Origin: a virus
IMG/VR virus record: IMGVR_UViG_3300021091_003625
Location: 1 to 64,000 of that record
DNA length: 64,000 bases
Reading direction: 5' to 3' (one strand)
A program made the position numbers and the translations under genes. Positions 40,567 to 49,417 of this stretch are shown here, piece after piece. How positions within the stretch are numbered: position 1 is the stretch's first letter; each line of letters opens with the position of its first letter. The notes beneath the pieces are model-generated. The model did no database searches. It was not told the origin of the DNA and saw only the letters and a list, made by a program, of their open reading frames with translations.

Positions 40567-43542
40567 ATGGCATTACTTGAGTACATTAGACGCAGGAAAT
40601 TTATTGTAACTGTTCGAGATCGTAGTGATCTCAATACAGTTTACAGTGAACTTGAAACTGATGGTAAAACTCCACAGGGTCTAGACCTATTAAGGCCTAT
40701 AGACTGTATTGATCGCAGACCTACTAGCAGAAACACAGTGTATCTAATGACAGATTGGGAAGCAGCCGCATTACGTCAAGATCCTAGAATAATTTCTGTA
40801 GAGTTAGAACCTGCCGAACTGGGTATTTCAGCTGGTATTAATTCAACTACACAAACCAGCAGTGATTGGAATAAGTCTAATACTACTTCTAGCACAAATA
40901 AAAATTGGGGCTTGCTTCGCTGTGTCGAAGGTGAACAGCGAGTAGGGTGGGGTGGTACGGGCCGTCAAGGCAATGGTGTTGGTACTGCGGCACAGACAGG
41001 CACTATTACCCTTACACAGACAGGCCGGAATGTCGATGTAGTAGTCTGTGACGAAAACGGTTTGGTATGGAATCATCCTGAATTTGCAGTAAATGCTGAT
41101 GGCACTGGAGGCACTAGAACTATTCAATACAATTGGTATCAGCATAATCCCGCAGTTAAAGGCACTGCTGCAGGCTCATACTCATACGGTGTTGGCGCCC
41201 ATAGCACTCATGTTGCTGGTACGGTGGCTGGTAACACACAAGGTTGGGCGAGAGACTCTAATATCTATAATTTGTATTATCTAGCAGGAGACGACCTTGA
41301 TTATACTTTTCCCTACGTTTATGATTATATTAGACAATTTCATGCGACTAAGCCAGTAAATGTAAACACTGGAAGAAGAAATCCTACTATAGTTAACAAT
41401 AGTTGGGGCATGAGTATATTTCCTCCTTCGTGGAGTCTTAGTGATATAACTGCGGTAACATATCGTGGCATTAGGTATACGCCAGCTGCCACTCCAACAA
41501 CTTTTCTAGGTACTAGTGGTGTTTGTAATGCTAATTCCAAGTTAGCAGACTTATTAAATCTAGAGGCAGGCGGCAATAGAATTACAACCACTGGTCCTTC
41601 ACCAGCAGGTGCCGGTAATATTACCAGTAGGCCTGGAACTTGGAGCCAAGAGGGCGGCCAAGCCTATATCACAGAGACAACTGCACCAGCAGCTACCTAT
41701 GCTGTAGTTGTACAAGGTCCTTGCACTGTGACACTGTTTTCTAATGTAGCATCAGGTGGGATAGCTGGAGTAACTACATTATCTATTGGTATCACTGCGG
41801 CCACAAGTGTTGGGGTCATAATCGCTTCCTATAATCAAGGACCAACCAGTTCCGGTGAAGGCGGCAACGTTGAATTAACAATAAATGAAGTGCTCAACTT
41901 ACCACTGAACGAGGCATATACGCTGACATTCACCACAGCTTTAACATATCAAGAAGTTGCTAGTCCATTGACAGCCTTTGCTATGAGTGTGACTGTCAGT
42001 GTGGCTACTGGTGCTGAATCGGCCTCTGTAGCCGGTATCGCAAGTAGTCTGCTAGGCGCCGCAGCACTTACCGCATCAACCACGCCATCAGTTGGCAGTA
42101 ACGATGACGGATATTGGACTTTAAATTTACCATTTGGTATAAATTTTTTAGGCAATACGTATAATACAATCTACGTAGGCACAAACACATATGTCACCTT
42201 TGGTGCGGGTTCTACACAATATTTAAATGTAAGCCCAACAACTCCTAATTTGCCTAAGATAATGTGGTGTGCAAAAGATAATTCTGTTCAAAGAATTTAC
42301 TATGGTGTAGAAGGTGCAGAGGTCGGAACATTTACTGTGATTAACTCCGGATCAGGCGCATACGTTATCAATGGGTCAAGTAACCCCACACTAACTCTCA
42401 AACGAGGTAGTACATATACGTTCAATATTAGTGCCGGTGGGCATCCTTTTTGGATCAAAACAGTTTCAAGCCTTGGTACTAGTAATGCCTATAATTCTGG
42501 CGTTACCAATAACGGCACACAATCTGGCACCATAACATTCACTGTGCCAAATGATGCTCCGGCAACTTTATACTATAATTGTCAATTCCACATTTCGATG
42601 AAAGGAACAATTGATGTCGTTTCCAGCACACAAACCTATAGAGTAAGAATTGAAGGTAATGCCTCTACCGGTGGCACATTAGGTAGTCCTGGTATGGTCT
42701 GTGAGTATGTTTTCTATGAAAATACTCCTGCTCAGATAGATCTACAAGTAGGAGTAAACAATGCCAAACAGAACAGCAGTGGATTTTCCACTGCCCAACT
42801 AAATGCATGGGGATTTATTTCTGGACAAAGAATACCTGCTAGAGTCGCTGCACTAGATGCAGATATCGAAGATGCCATAGATGAAGGAATAGTAAATGTT
42901 GGCGCTGCCGGTAACGGTCGTTGGAAACATAGTATACCTGGTGATGCAGACTGGAACAATACCTTTGAAATGGGAATAAGATATCCTGCTAGTGTCTCGA
43001 CACCCTATTACTATATGCAGGGCTCAAGTCCAACTGCTAATGACAGCACCAGTGGTGGCACTTATGATCTACCAAATATCTGCGTAGGAGCAGTAGATAG
43101 CATACAGATTGATCAAAAAGTTATTTTTAGCGACTGTGGCAGCGGTGTCGACCTTTGGGCCCCAGGTACCGCTATAGTAAGTGCATATACAAGCGGTATT
43201 GCCGATCCTAGAAACGCCAGTTATTATGTATACAAAATCGATGGAACCAGCATGGCTTCTCCACAAGTTTGCGGAGTTTTAGCCTGTGCTTTAGAAGTAT
43301 ATCCACGCATGACTCAAGAAGAGGCCAAAGCGTATATTTTATTCTATACAAAATTATCTCAATTAACTGCGACAAATGGCGGTCCAACAGATGCACAAGA
43401 CTTGCAGGGTGCGCCAAATAAGTTTTTGTTTTACTATAAAGAAAGACAGACAACCGGAAATATATTTCCTAAAATTAATTTCAAGACTAGACCAACTAGC
43501 GGCGCGGTGTGGCCTAGACCTAGAATTCGAAGAACAATTTAA
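40567..43542 (+). CDS. Virion-associated subtilisin-like protease (S8) with cupredoxin-like insert
   Basis: This 991-residue protein has a full subtilase catalytic set: Asp162 (VVVCDENG), His212 (GAHSTHVAGTVAG), the oxyanion Asn783 (GAAGNG) and Ser895 (DGTSMASPQVCG). Between His and Asn there is an insert of about 500 residues. Its end (about 590-690) looks like a cupredoxin domain with possible type 1 copper ligands His626, Cys672, His675 and Met678. There is no signal peptide. It lies between fibre genes, so it is probably carried in the virion and may cut surface proteins or mature a fibre. A GAGG ribosome site precedes the ATG. Confidence 0.85.
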   Translation: MALLEYIRRRKFIVTVRDRSDLNTVYSELETDGKTPQGLDLLRPIDCIDRRPTSRNTVYLMTDWEAAALRQDPRIISVELEPAELGISAGINSTTQTSSDWNKSNTTSSTNKNWGLLRCVEGEQRVGWGGTGRQGNGVGTAAQTGTITLTQTGRNVDVVVCDENGLVWNHPEFAVNADGTGGTRTIQYNWYQHNPAVKGTAAGSYSYGVGAHSTHVAGTVAGNTQGWARDSNIYNLYYLAGDDLDYTFPYVYDYIRQFHATKPVNVNTGRRNPTIVNNSWGMSIFPPSWSLSDITAVTYRGIRYTPAATPTTFLGTSGVCNANSKLADLLNLEAGGNRITTTGPSPAGAGNITSRPGTWSQEGGQAYITETTAPAATYAVVVQGPCTVTLFSNVASGGIAGVTTLSIGITAATSVGVIIASYNQGPTSSGEGGNVELTINEVLNLPLNEAYTLTFTTALTYQEVASPLTAFAMSVTVSVATGAESASVAGIASSLLGAAALTASTTPSVGSNDDGYWTLNLPFGINFLGNTYNTIYVGTNTYVTFGAGSTQYLNVSPTTPNLPKIMWCAKDNSVQRIYYGVEGAEVGTFTVINSGSGAYVINGSSNPTLTLKRGSTYTFNISAGGHPFWIKTVSSLGTSNAYNSGVTNNGTQSGTITFTVPNDAPATLYYNCQFHISMKGTIDVVSSTQTYRVRIEGNASTGGTLGSPGMVCEYVFYENTPAQIDLQVGVNNAKQNSSGFSTAQLNAWGFISGQRIPARVAALDADIEDAIDEGIVNVGAAGNGRWKHSIPGDADWNNTFEMGIRYPASVSTPYYYMQGSSPTANDSTSGGTYDLPNICVGAVDSIQIDQKVIFSDCGSGVDLWAPGTAIVSAYTSGIADPRNASYYVYKIDGTSMASPQVCGVLACALEVYPRMTQEEAKAYILFYTKLSQLTATNGGPTDAQDLQGAPNKFLFYYKERQTTGNIFPKINFKTRPTSGAVWPRPRIRRTI

Positions 43543-43553
43543 CGGAGCGCGAT

Positions 43554-43895
43554 ATGGCGAAACAAACGATTAATGTTGGAACAACCGCAAATGACCGAAA
43601 AGGTGACAGCCTTAGAGCTGCTTTCCAAAAAGTAAATGCTAATTTTACAGAATTATACATTACATTAGGTTTGGATAGCGGAGGGCTTAATTTAGGGACT
43701 ATTGAATTTATCGGCAGCACTATAAGCACAACAGACAGTAGCAGTATTACATTAAATCAAAAAACTATTTTGACTAGTCAACTAGATGTGGGGATGGAGG
43801 TCTTTGCTAAAAATCTTAGGCGTGTGTCAAGCACCGCTGGATTGAAACAGGTTTATTTTGATCCCACCACAGGTGAATTTGTAGTATTAGATTAA
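43554..43895 (+). CDS. Short structural protein with gp10-like module
   Basis: This 113-residue protein consists of the gp10-type module (INVGTTANDRKGD, AFQKVNANFTELY) followed by a short beta-rich end (VYFDPTTGEFVVLD). It could be a minimal adaptor that occupies the same baseplate site as the larger fibres. ACGGAG ribosome site. Confidence 0.7.
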   Translation: MAKQTINVGTTANDRKGDSLRAAFQKVNANFTELYITLGLDSGGLNLGTIEFIGSTISTTDSSSITLNQKTILTSQLDVGMEVFAKNLRRVSSTAGLKQVYFDPTTGEFVVLD

Positions 43896-43903
43896 GGTAA
43901 ATA
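43896..43903 (+). promoter_or_regulatory. Late promoter (GGTAAATA)
   Basis: GGTAAATA overlaps the stop of the previous gene and lies 18 nt before the ATG at 43922. Confidence 0.5.
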
Positions 43904-43921
43904 TTTAAGAGAGAGCGCGAT

Positions 43922-44806
43922 ATGGCCATACAAACATTTATCATTACTTCCGTACCAAATCCCGAAGGTGCCGGAGCTATATATCAGGTTGACGGTCAAA
44001 ACAAGCCTGTGCTTAATTTGGTTCGTGGTGGAGTATACACATTTATTCAAAGTGCAGCATCCAACACCAATCATCCAATTGCGTTTAAAGATGATACCGG
44101 CGCTGCCTATACTGTAGGAGTGGTCAGTACAGGGGTTCCTGGTCAGACAGGTGCACAAACTGTGTTTACTGTTGCAGCCAACGCTCCTGCCAGTTTAAGA
44201 TACTACTGTGTCACGCACGGCAACAACATGGGTAATACCATAGTTGTCACTGGCAATGTATCAGGTATTCAAACTATTAATATCGGAAATATAGTCAACG
44301 ACGGCTTAGGCGATGACCTACGCACCGCATTCCAAAAGGTAAATGCTAATTTCACTGAATTAAATGCTAGTTTAACTGTTACCGCTAAAAACATAGGTAT
44401 TTCTGGAGAGGGTATCTTCGCACAAAAGATAGGAACCGAATTACAATTTAAAAATATCGTAGGCGGTACGAAAATCACTCTGGATGCATTTGACAATCGT
44501 ATCGTAATCAATAATACACAGACAGATTCCTTTGAAAACATAACCACCCAGTCCGGAACCATCGCAGCCAGCAATCATACCAACATAACTATACAAGGTG
44601 GCAACGATGTGGCTGTTACAGCATCGGGCAGCATAATAACAGTCGATACTCTGCTAGACCTTAATCAAATTTTGACAGTATACGATTTTGGACCTATCAA
44701 TCCGCCATATACTAGTGTAGTGCAATTTTTGTCATCGGCGACTAATATCGATTTTGGAACCATAACGACACCCTCTGGATTAGAAATTGATCTAGGGCCT
44801 ATCTAA
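43922..44806 (+). CDS. Structural protein: cupredoxin-like domain plus gp10-like module
   Basis: This 294-residue protein has an N-terminal domain (about 1-115) with His51 (NHPIAF), Cys96, His99 and Met103 (YYCVTHGNNMGN), the ligand pattern of type 1 copper proteins. It is followed by a gp10-type module at 117-155 (INIGNIVNDGLGD, AFQKVNANFTEL) and a beta-rich C-terminus. The module is internal here, unlike in the neighbours. It shares the cupredoxin-like domain with the subtilase. Probably a baseplate-associated protein. Confidence 0.7.
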   Translation: MAIQTFIITSVPNPEGAGAIYQVDGQNKPVLNLVRGGVYTFIQSAASNTNHPIAFKDDTGAAYTVGVVSTGVPGQTGAQTVFTVAANAPASLRYYCVTHGNNMGNTIVVTGNVSGIQTINIGNIVNDGLGDDLRTAFQKVNANFTELNASLTVTAKNIGISGEGIFAQKIGTELQFKNIVGGTKITLDAFDNRIVINNTQTDSFENITTQSGTIAASNHTNITIQGGNDVAVTASGSIITVDTLLDLNQILTVYDFGPINPPYTSVVQFLSSATNIDFGTITTPSGLEIDLGPI

Positions 44807-44816
44807 GGAGACAGTC

Positions 44817-47306
44817 GTGGCAGTTACGTGGATTACTCCGGCAGGCGACCTAGGCACAGTCACTGAGCGACAGATCTTAAACATCATTATACAGGCTACA
44901 TCCGAAGAAGGATCGATTAGTTACTCTTTAATAGCAGGTAATTTACCTAGAGGACTTAGATTAGAATCGAGCACCGGAACGATAAAAGGCAGCGCCACAG
45001 AAGTCCGACGATTCACTACCAGCAGATTCGTCATTAGAGCCAACGATGGTGCAGATATAGAAGACCGAACCTTTAGCATAAGTGTAGATGGATCCGACGT
45101 ACCTCGATGGCTGACTGAACAGGGATTTCTAAAGGTTGGTAACGGAGATAATTATTTCGTTCTCGATAATGAGCAGGTAAATTTTGCCTTGTCGGCATTG
45201 GACTCGGATCTAATAGCAGGTGATACACTAGAGTATTATCTAATTCCCAACGGTGGAGATCTTCCCCCTGGACTTTCTTTGAGTCGCGATGGCATGATAT
45301 CTGGCTTCACTGATCCTATATTCGCTCTAGAAAATGTTACCGATCCTACCGGTGCGTTTGATACCAACGGATACGATGTAACTTACTATGACAAACCAGA
45401 GGCTAGATCTAATGGTTTTGATACCTATCTCTACGACAATGTCACTTTCGATTACACAGAACCTAGCAGAGGTCCTAGACGCCTTAGTAGATTTTATACT
45501 TTCATCGTAGCAGTATCTGACGGAGTCAACGAAGTCCGTAGAGTGTTCCGTATCTGGGTGGTCACTGAAGAATTCCTACAAGCAGATAACGGTATCATGC
45601 AGGTCGATACCAATCTATTCCGATCCGACAATACTGGCGATCGAGTACCCATATGGATCACTGACAGTTATCTAGGAAAGTATCGAGCAGACAATTACGT
45701 GACCGTGTTTATAGATGTCTATGATCCTCCTAGCCTTTCTGGGGTAATAACTTACTTTCTGCTGTCTACTAATCCCGATGACGGATCTCCCAGCATTTTG
45801 CCTCCCGGATTACAGTTAGACACTATAACTGGAGAACTTGCAGGTCGAGTTCCATATCAAAACGCGGTAACTAAAACTTATAAATTTACCATGCAGGCCA
45901 TAGACTTCCCTGCATCCTTGGCCACAACTACCTATACCTTTGTAGGCAATTGGAATTCCACCAGAGAATATTTTCCCGACGAAGCAGTGACTTATCTAGG
46001 TTTTATTTTTATCGCCTTGGAAAAAAATAGAAATGTCATTCCCGTAGAAGGAGTCACATGGAATCAAGCCGTGGCCACTGCGGAAAAAACTTTTACCATA
46101 GATATCATCGGAGAAATAGAAAGTGCTATATCATGGATTTCAGATTCGGATCGTGGATCGATTAGGCCTAATCAGCCCAGCACACTGTTCGTAGAAGCAC
46201 GTAGTTTATACTATGGCGGCAAAGTAGTCTATGAGTTAACTGCGGGAACGTTGCCTCCGGGATTGATACTATTAAGCACCGGAATCATACAAGGAAAAGT
46301 AAAACAGTTCGCAGATGATCAAGGTCCGGGCATCATAAGATTTTATGAAAGAGTTGACAGCATAAATCTGTTAGAAGACAGCTCGAGTCTATCTAGAGAT
46401 TACACATCGGCATCTTTTGATAGTGGATCTACTACATTTGATCGCAAATTCACCTTTTCGATCAAGGCCAGAGACACTGCCAATTTCGCAGAAAACATCA
46501 AAAATTTCTCGGTATTCGTAGATACCCAAGTAGAAAAATCTTTCGCTAATCTTTATTTCAAGGCATTCCAGAACAAAGAAAAAAGATTAGCATGGTACGA
46601 TTTTATCACCAACAGCGATATTTTTAGAAGCGAGGAAATATATCGATACGGTGATCCTAACTTTGGAATACAATCTGAATTACGTATATTGATCTACGCT
46701 GGAATAGAAAGCCTAGACGCTGTGAAATACGTACAGGCCATGAGTCGAAACCATTATCGGAAGCAGATACATTTTGGAAATCTTAAATTTGCCGTGGCCA
46801 AAGATCTCGTGACCCAAGAAACTATCTACGAAGTAGTTTACGTAGACATAGTAGATGATTTAGAGAAAGATGGAAAAAGCATCGGTCAGGTCGTTCATTT
46901 ACCAGACAATATTAACAGCAGAGTATTAGTCAGTTATGATGCTATAAAAATAGACAGCGATATTCCATTAGTCAGCGATAGAGACCATCAACGTGTGTTT
47001 CCAAACAGTATCAAAAACATGCGACGTCGTATCAAGGCTCTAGGAGAGCGTGATCGCACTTTCTTACCTCTCTGGATGAGATCTATCCAGAGCGACAACT
47101 TTGTAGAAACTGGTTACGTGAAATCTTTGATACTGTGCTATCTCAGACCGGGATTCAGTGAATCTGTGATTTCAAGGATAAAATCTGTTAATTACGATTT
47201 CAAAAGCATAGATTTTACCGTGGATCGATATGTGATAGATATTTTAGACGGGCAGATAGAGGATAAATATCTTGCATTTCCGCAACGTGGAGAAAAATTA
47301 CCGTGA
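44817..47306 (+). CDS. Large structural protein with Ig-like (He_PIG-type) domains
   Basis: This 829-residue protein starts with GTG 44817, after AAGGAG. It has repeated Ig/cadherin-like units with the L(P)xGL-L---GxIxG pattern (about 15-90, 125-170, 310-360, 440-500), as in He_PIG domains that bind surface glycans or other virion proteins. The last 280 residues have a different, mixed composition with many charged residues and may attach to the tail. Its stop overlaps the next GTG. Confidence 0.7.
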   Translation: MAVTWITPAGDLGTVTERQILNIIIQATSEEGSISYSLIAGNLPRGLRLESSTGTIKGSATEVRRFTTSRFVIRANDGADIEDRTFSISVDGSDVPRWLTEQGFLKVGNGDNYFVLDNEQVNFALSALDSDLIAGDTLEYYLIPNGGDLPPGLSLSRDGMISGFTDPIFALENVTDPTGAFDTNGYDVTYYDKPEARSNGFDTYLYDNVTFDYTEPSRGPRRLSRFYTFIVAVSDGVNEVRRVFRIWVVTEEFLQADNGIMQVDTNLFRSDNTGDRVPIWITDSYLGKYRADNYVTVFIDVYDPPSLSGVITYFLLSTNPDDGSPSILPPGLQLDTITGELAGRVPYQNAVTKTYKFTMQAIDFPASLATTTYTFVGNWNSTREYFPDEAVTYLGFIFIALEKNRNVIPVEGVTWNQAVATAEKTFTIDIIGEIESAISWISDSDRGSIRPNQPSTLFVEARSLYYGGKVVYELTAGTLPPGLILLSTGIIQGKVKQFADDQGPGIIRFYERVDSINLLEDSSSLSRDYTSASFDSGSTTFDRKFTFSIKARDTANFAENIKNFSVFVDTQVEKSFANLYFKAFQNKEKRLAWYDFITNSDIFRSEEIYRYGDPNFGIQSELRILIYAGIESLDAVKYVQAMSRNHYRKQIHFGNLKFAVAKDLVTQETIYEVVYVDIVDDLEKDGKSIGQVVHLPDNINSRVLVSYDAIKIDSDIPLVSDRDHQRVFPNSIKNMRRRIKALGERDRTFLPLWMRSIQSDNFVETGYVKSLILCYLRPGFSESVISRIKSVNYDFKSIDFTVDRYVIDILDGQIEDKYLAFPQRGEKLP

Positions 47307-47887
47307 GCAACATCAATTATTTGAGCATAAATGAAAACTTTCCTGTGGCAGGAGAAGACAACGACACGCAGGTTTTCCGTGACAATTTTGACACGATTAA
47401 AACCAGTCTGCAAATAGCCAAAGACGAAATCACAGATCTAGAAGATAACGCAGCTAGATTAGACATAGATAATGATTTCAATAGAACTCTCATAACTCGT
47501 GCGGTCATGCAGGACAACTACGAAAAAAGATTCGACGGAGGAACTGTTATTACTCCGTTGGTTGTGGATTTCGAGAATGGGTCGTATCAGATTTTTCGTT
47601 TTGGTGCAGATACTGTGATTGAGTTCCTTAACTTTCCGGACAGCAATACGTTACCTCCGAGCGTAGGTAAACTTACTTTAGAATTATACGGGGATGGCAC
47701 GACACGAACTTTGACATTTAGTACCAGCGGTGGTACAGTATTGAAAAAGAATACCACATTTCCTGCACCTTTCACCGTGACTAGCCAAGAATTGGCTGCA
47801 GGTGGCGGTAATCCAATTATCATAGAAGTGTGGCGACATAAATCGGATAGGATTTTCCTTAACTATCTAGGACAGTTCTCGTCATAA
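47303..47887 (+). CDS. Structural protein with degenerate gp10-like start
   Basis: This 194-residue protein starts with GTG in a GTGA overlap. Its N-terminus has INENFPVAGEDNDTQVFRDNF, which fits a degenerate gp10-type module, then a coiled-coil-like segment and a beta-rich half ending HKSDRIFLNYLGQF. This end is common in small baseplate-tip proteins. The last gene of the structural block. Confidence 0.6.
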   Translation: MSNINYLSINENFPVAGEDNDTQVFRDNFDTIKTSLQIAKDEITDLEDNAARLDIDNDFNRTLITRAVMQDNYEKRFDGGTVITPLVVDFENGSYQIFRFGADTVIEFLNFPDSNTLPPSVGKLTLELYGDGTTRTLTFSTSGGTVLKKNTTFPAPFTVTSQELAAGGGNPIIIEVWRHKSDRIFLNYLGQFSS

Positions 47888-47888
47888 A

Positions 47889-48125
47889 ATGTTCCATCCA
47901 TTCGAACAGAATCTTTCTGACTTGAAAGATAATGAATTGGAAGAAAAAGTCCAAGAATTAACTAGAAAATACTACCAAGCATACCGTCTGGGCAAGCCAG
48001 AACTGTTGACACAGATCTCTACTTTTGTTACAATATACAAAAACGAGTTATCTAAAAGATATCGTGAACGTACACAAACAGAACTTAATGGCGATTTGGA
48101 TCAACTGATCAATGTCAACAAATAA
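47889..48125 (+). CDS. Small helical hypothetical protein
   Basis: This 78-residue, charged, all-helical protein has DLKDNELEEKVQELTRKYYQA and a second helix. Similar small proteins occur near replication genes of T4-like marine phages, but no function is known. It overlaps the next gene by 14 bp, and a possible promoter lies inside it. Confidence 0.55.
   Translation: MFHPFEQNLSDLKDNELEEKVQELTRKYYQAYRLGKPELLTQISTFVTIYKNELSKRYRERTQTELNGDLDQLINVNK
48006..48034 (+). promoter_or_regulatory. Possible sigma-70 promoter inside a gene
   Basis: TTGACA (48006-48011), a 17-bp spacer and TACAAT (48029-48034) lie 78 nt before the DnaE-like gene. Since it is inside a coding region, confidence is limited. 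Confidence 0.35.
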
Positions 48126-48585
48126 TTTAAATAATTTAACAGAAGCAGTAATGATACACGGTCCAGACATATTGTCTGATTGTGCGATCTCTGCTGAATA
48201 TCTAACACAATATCTAGATAAAATCTCCGAAGAACGATTGCCTTATCCAATACCTTTGGCCCAAATAGATATCGAAAAATGGTTTATTCCCGATGAATAT
48301 GCCGACATGGATATCGAAGAATTTTTGATCGGCATCTGTCCTGAGCAAAACTATGATAGATTAATCAGTGAACTACACCTTTTTCGTAATCATAAAATGA
48401 TCCCGATGCTGTGTGCGATGAAATATATAGTAGACACTCTGAGGAAAAATAACATAGTATGGGGCGTAGGACGCGGGTCTAGCGTGGCTAGTTATGTGCT
48501 CTTTTTACTAGGTGTGCACCGGATCGATAGTGTTAAATATAGATTACCAATAGAAGAATTCTTCAAGGAGATACAAAATGGGTAG
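48112..48585 (+). CDS. DnaE-like (PolIII alpha) fragment protein
   Basis: This 157-residue protein has VWGVGRGSSVASYVLFLLGV at residues 116-135, followed by HRIDS and YRLPIEEFF. This matches the GPGRGSGAGSLVAYAL-type segment of bacterial C-family DNA polymerases, which lies just before the catalytic aspartates. The aspartate motifs themselves are absent, so it cannot polymerise. It may bind DNA or compete with host DnaE. It sits among replication genes and overlaps the next gene by 8 bp. Confidence 0.6.
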   Translation: MSTNNLNNLTEAVMIHGPDILSDCAISAEYLTQYLDKISEERLPYPIPLAQIDIEKWFIPDEYADMDIEEFLIGICPEQNYDRLISELHLFRNHKMIPMLCAMKYIVDTLRKNNIVWGVGRGSSVASYVLFLLGVHRIDSVKYRLPIEEFFKEIQNG

Positions 48586-48808
48586 AGTCTACACAAGCAT
48601 GCAGGGCAAACCTATAGACATGGACAGATTATCGTTAAAAAACGAACTCACGCCTGCTATAGGAAATATGAAAGTCAATGCCAGGGGCGATGAACTAGGT
48701 CCCGGAGGACAGATTCTGAGAACCAAAGAACAGATATTACAGGATTATTACAAAAATAACCCTAGAGCATTCAAAGAAGAAGTTGTTACGAGAGGAAACA
48801 AAAAATAA
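48578..48808 (+). CDS. Conserved phage hypothetical protein
   Basis: This 76-residue protein has MGRVYTSMQGKPIDMD at its start and an ARGDELGPGGQILRT middle. I do not recognise a function. ATG inside the previous gene's end, and a 1-nt overlap with the co-chaperonin gene. Confidence 0.55.
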   Translation: MGRVYTSMQGKPIDMDRLSLKNELTPAIGNMKVNARGDELGPGGQILRTKEQILQDYYKNNPRAFKEEVVTRGNKK

Positions 48809-49167
48809 TGAATTCGTCGTATAACGTGAAAAATATCAAGATACGTGCGCTAGGCGATAATGTTATTGTGACTGGAATGAATTTTGGCGAAAGAAAGACG
48901 CAAGGTGGAATCGTGCTGCGCAGCGATGATGGCAAAACTCATGGTATCCGGCCACGATGGGGTCAGGTATACAAAATTGGACCGGAACAAACAGAAGTCA
49001 GCATCGGACAATGGATTCTGATAGAACACGGCCGATGGACTAGAAAAATCCGTATCAACGACGGAGACGGTGAAAAAGATATCTGGCGTGTAGATACTGA
49101 TGCGATACTGGCCACGTCAGAGGACGCTCCTAGCGCAGATGCTGAACTCATTGTAGACAGTATCTAA
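48808..49167 (+). CDS. GroES/gp31-like co-chaperonin
   Basis: This 119-residue protein has IRALGDNVIVTGMNF, then GGIVLRSDD as the start of the mobile-loop region, GRWGQV/VYKIGPE and VSIGQWILIEHGRW. This is the GroES fold order (LxDRVxV, GGIxLP, GxVxAVGxG, VKxGDxVLF). It would cap host GroEL and adapt its cavity for phage proteins such as the capsid protein, as T4 gp31 does. It lies 1 nt before the next gene. Confidence 0.75.
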   Translation: MNSSYNVKNIKIRALGDNVIVTGMNFGERKTQGGIVLRSDDGKTHGIRPRWGQVYKIGPEQTEVSIGQWILIEHGRWTRKIRINDGDGEKDIWRVDTDAILATSEDAPSADAELIVDSI

Positions 49168-49168
49168 T

Positions 49169-49408
49169 ATGGGATTGAAAAAAAACTGGGATGTTTTCGA
49201 TATCGCTAATCAAATTAATGCATTAGCCAGAGAATGTTCCAGTTCATACAATGACGGATTTACATCATTTGAATTTAAAAAAGATCTTTATCAAATCAAA
49301 AATGCTATAGATCATGCTCTTAAAATGGCTCCGGACTTTGGTGACATGGAGAAAGAGTGGTTGACAGATCAGGAGAGAAAGCGTATCATTAAGCACTTAA
49401 AGTCTTAA
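49169..49408 (+). CDS. Small helical hypothetical protein
   Basis: This 79-residue protein is mostly helical and charged, with no known motif. The promoter for the MazG-like gene lies in its last codons. Unknown function. Confidence 0.5.
   Translation: MGLKKNWDVFDIANQINALARECSSSYNDGFTSFEFKKDLYQIKNAIDHALKMAPDFGDMEKEWLTDQERKRIIKHLKS
49361..49389 (+). promoter_or_regulatory. Near-consensus sigma-70 promoter
   Basis: TTGACA (49361-49366), a 17-bp spacer and TATCAT (49384-49389) precede the MazG-like gene by 28 nt; an AAGGAG ribosome site follows. Confidence 0.6.
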
Positions 49409-49417
49409 GGAGATACC

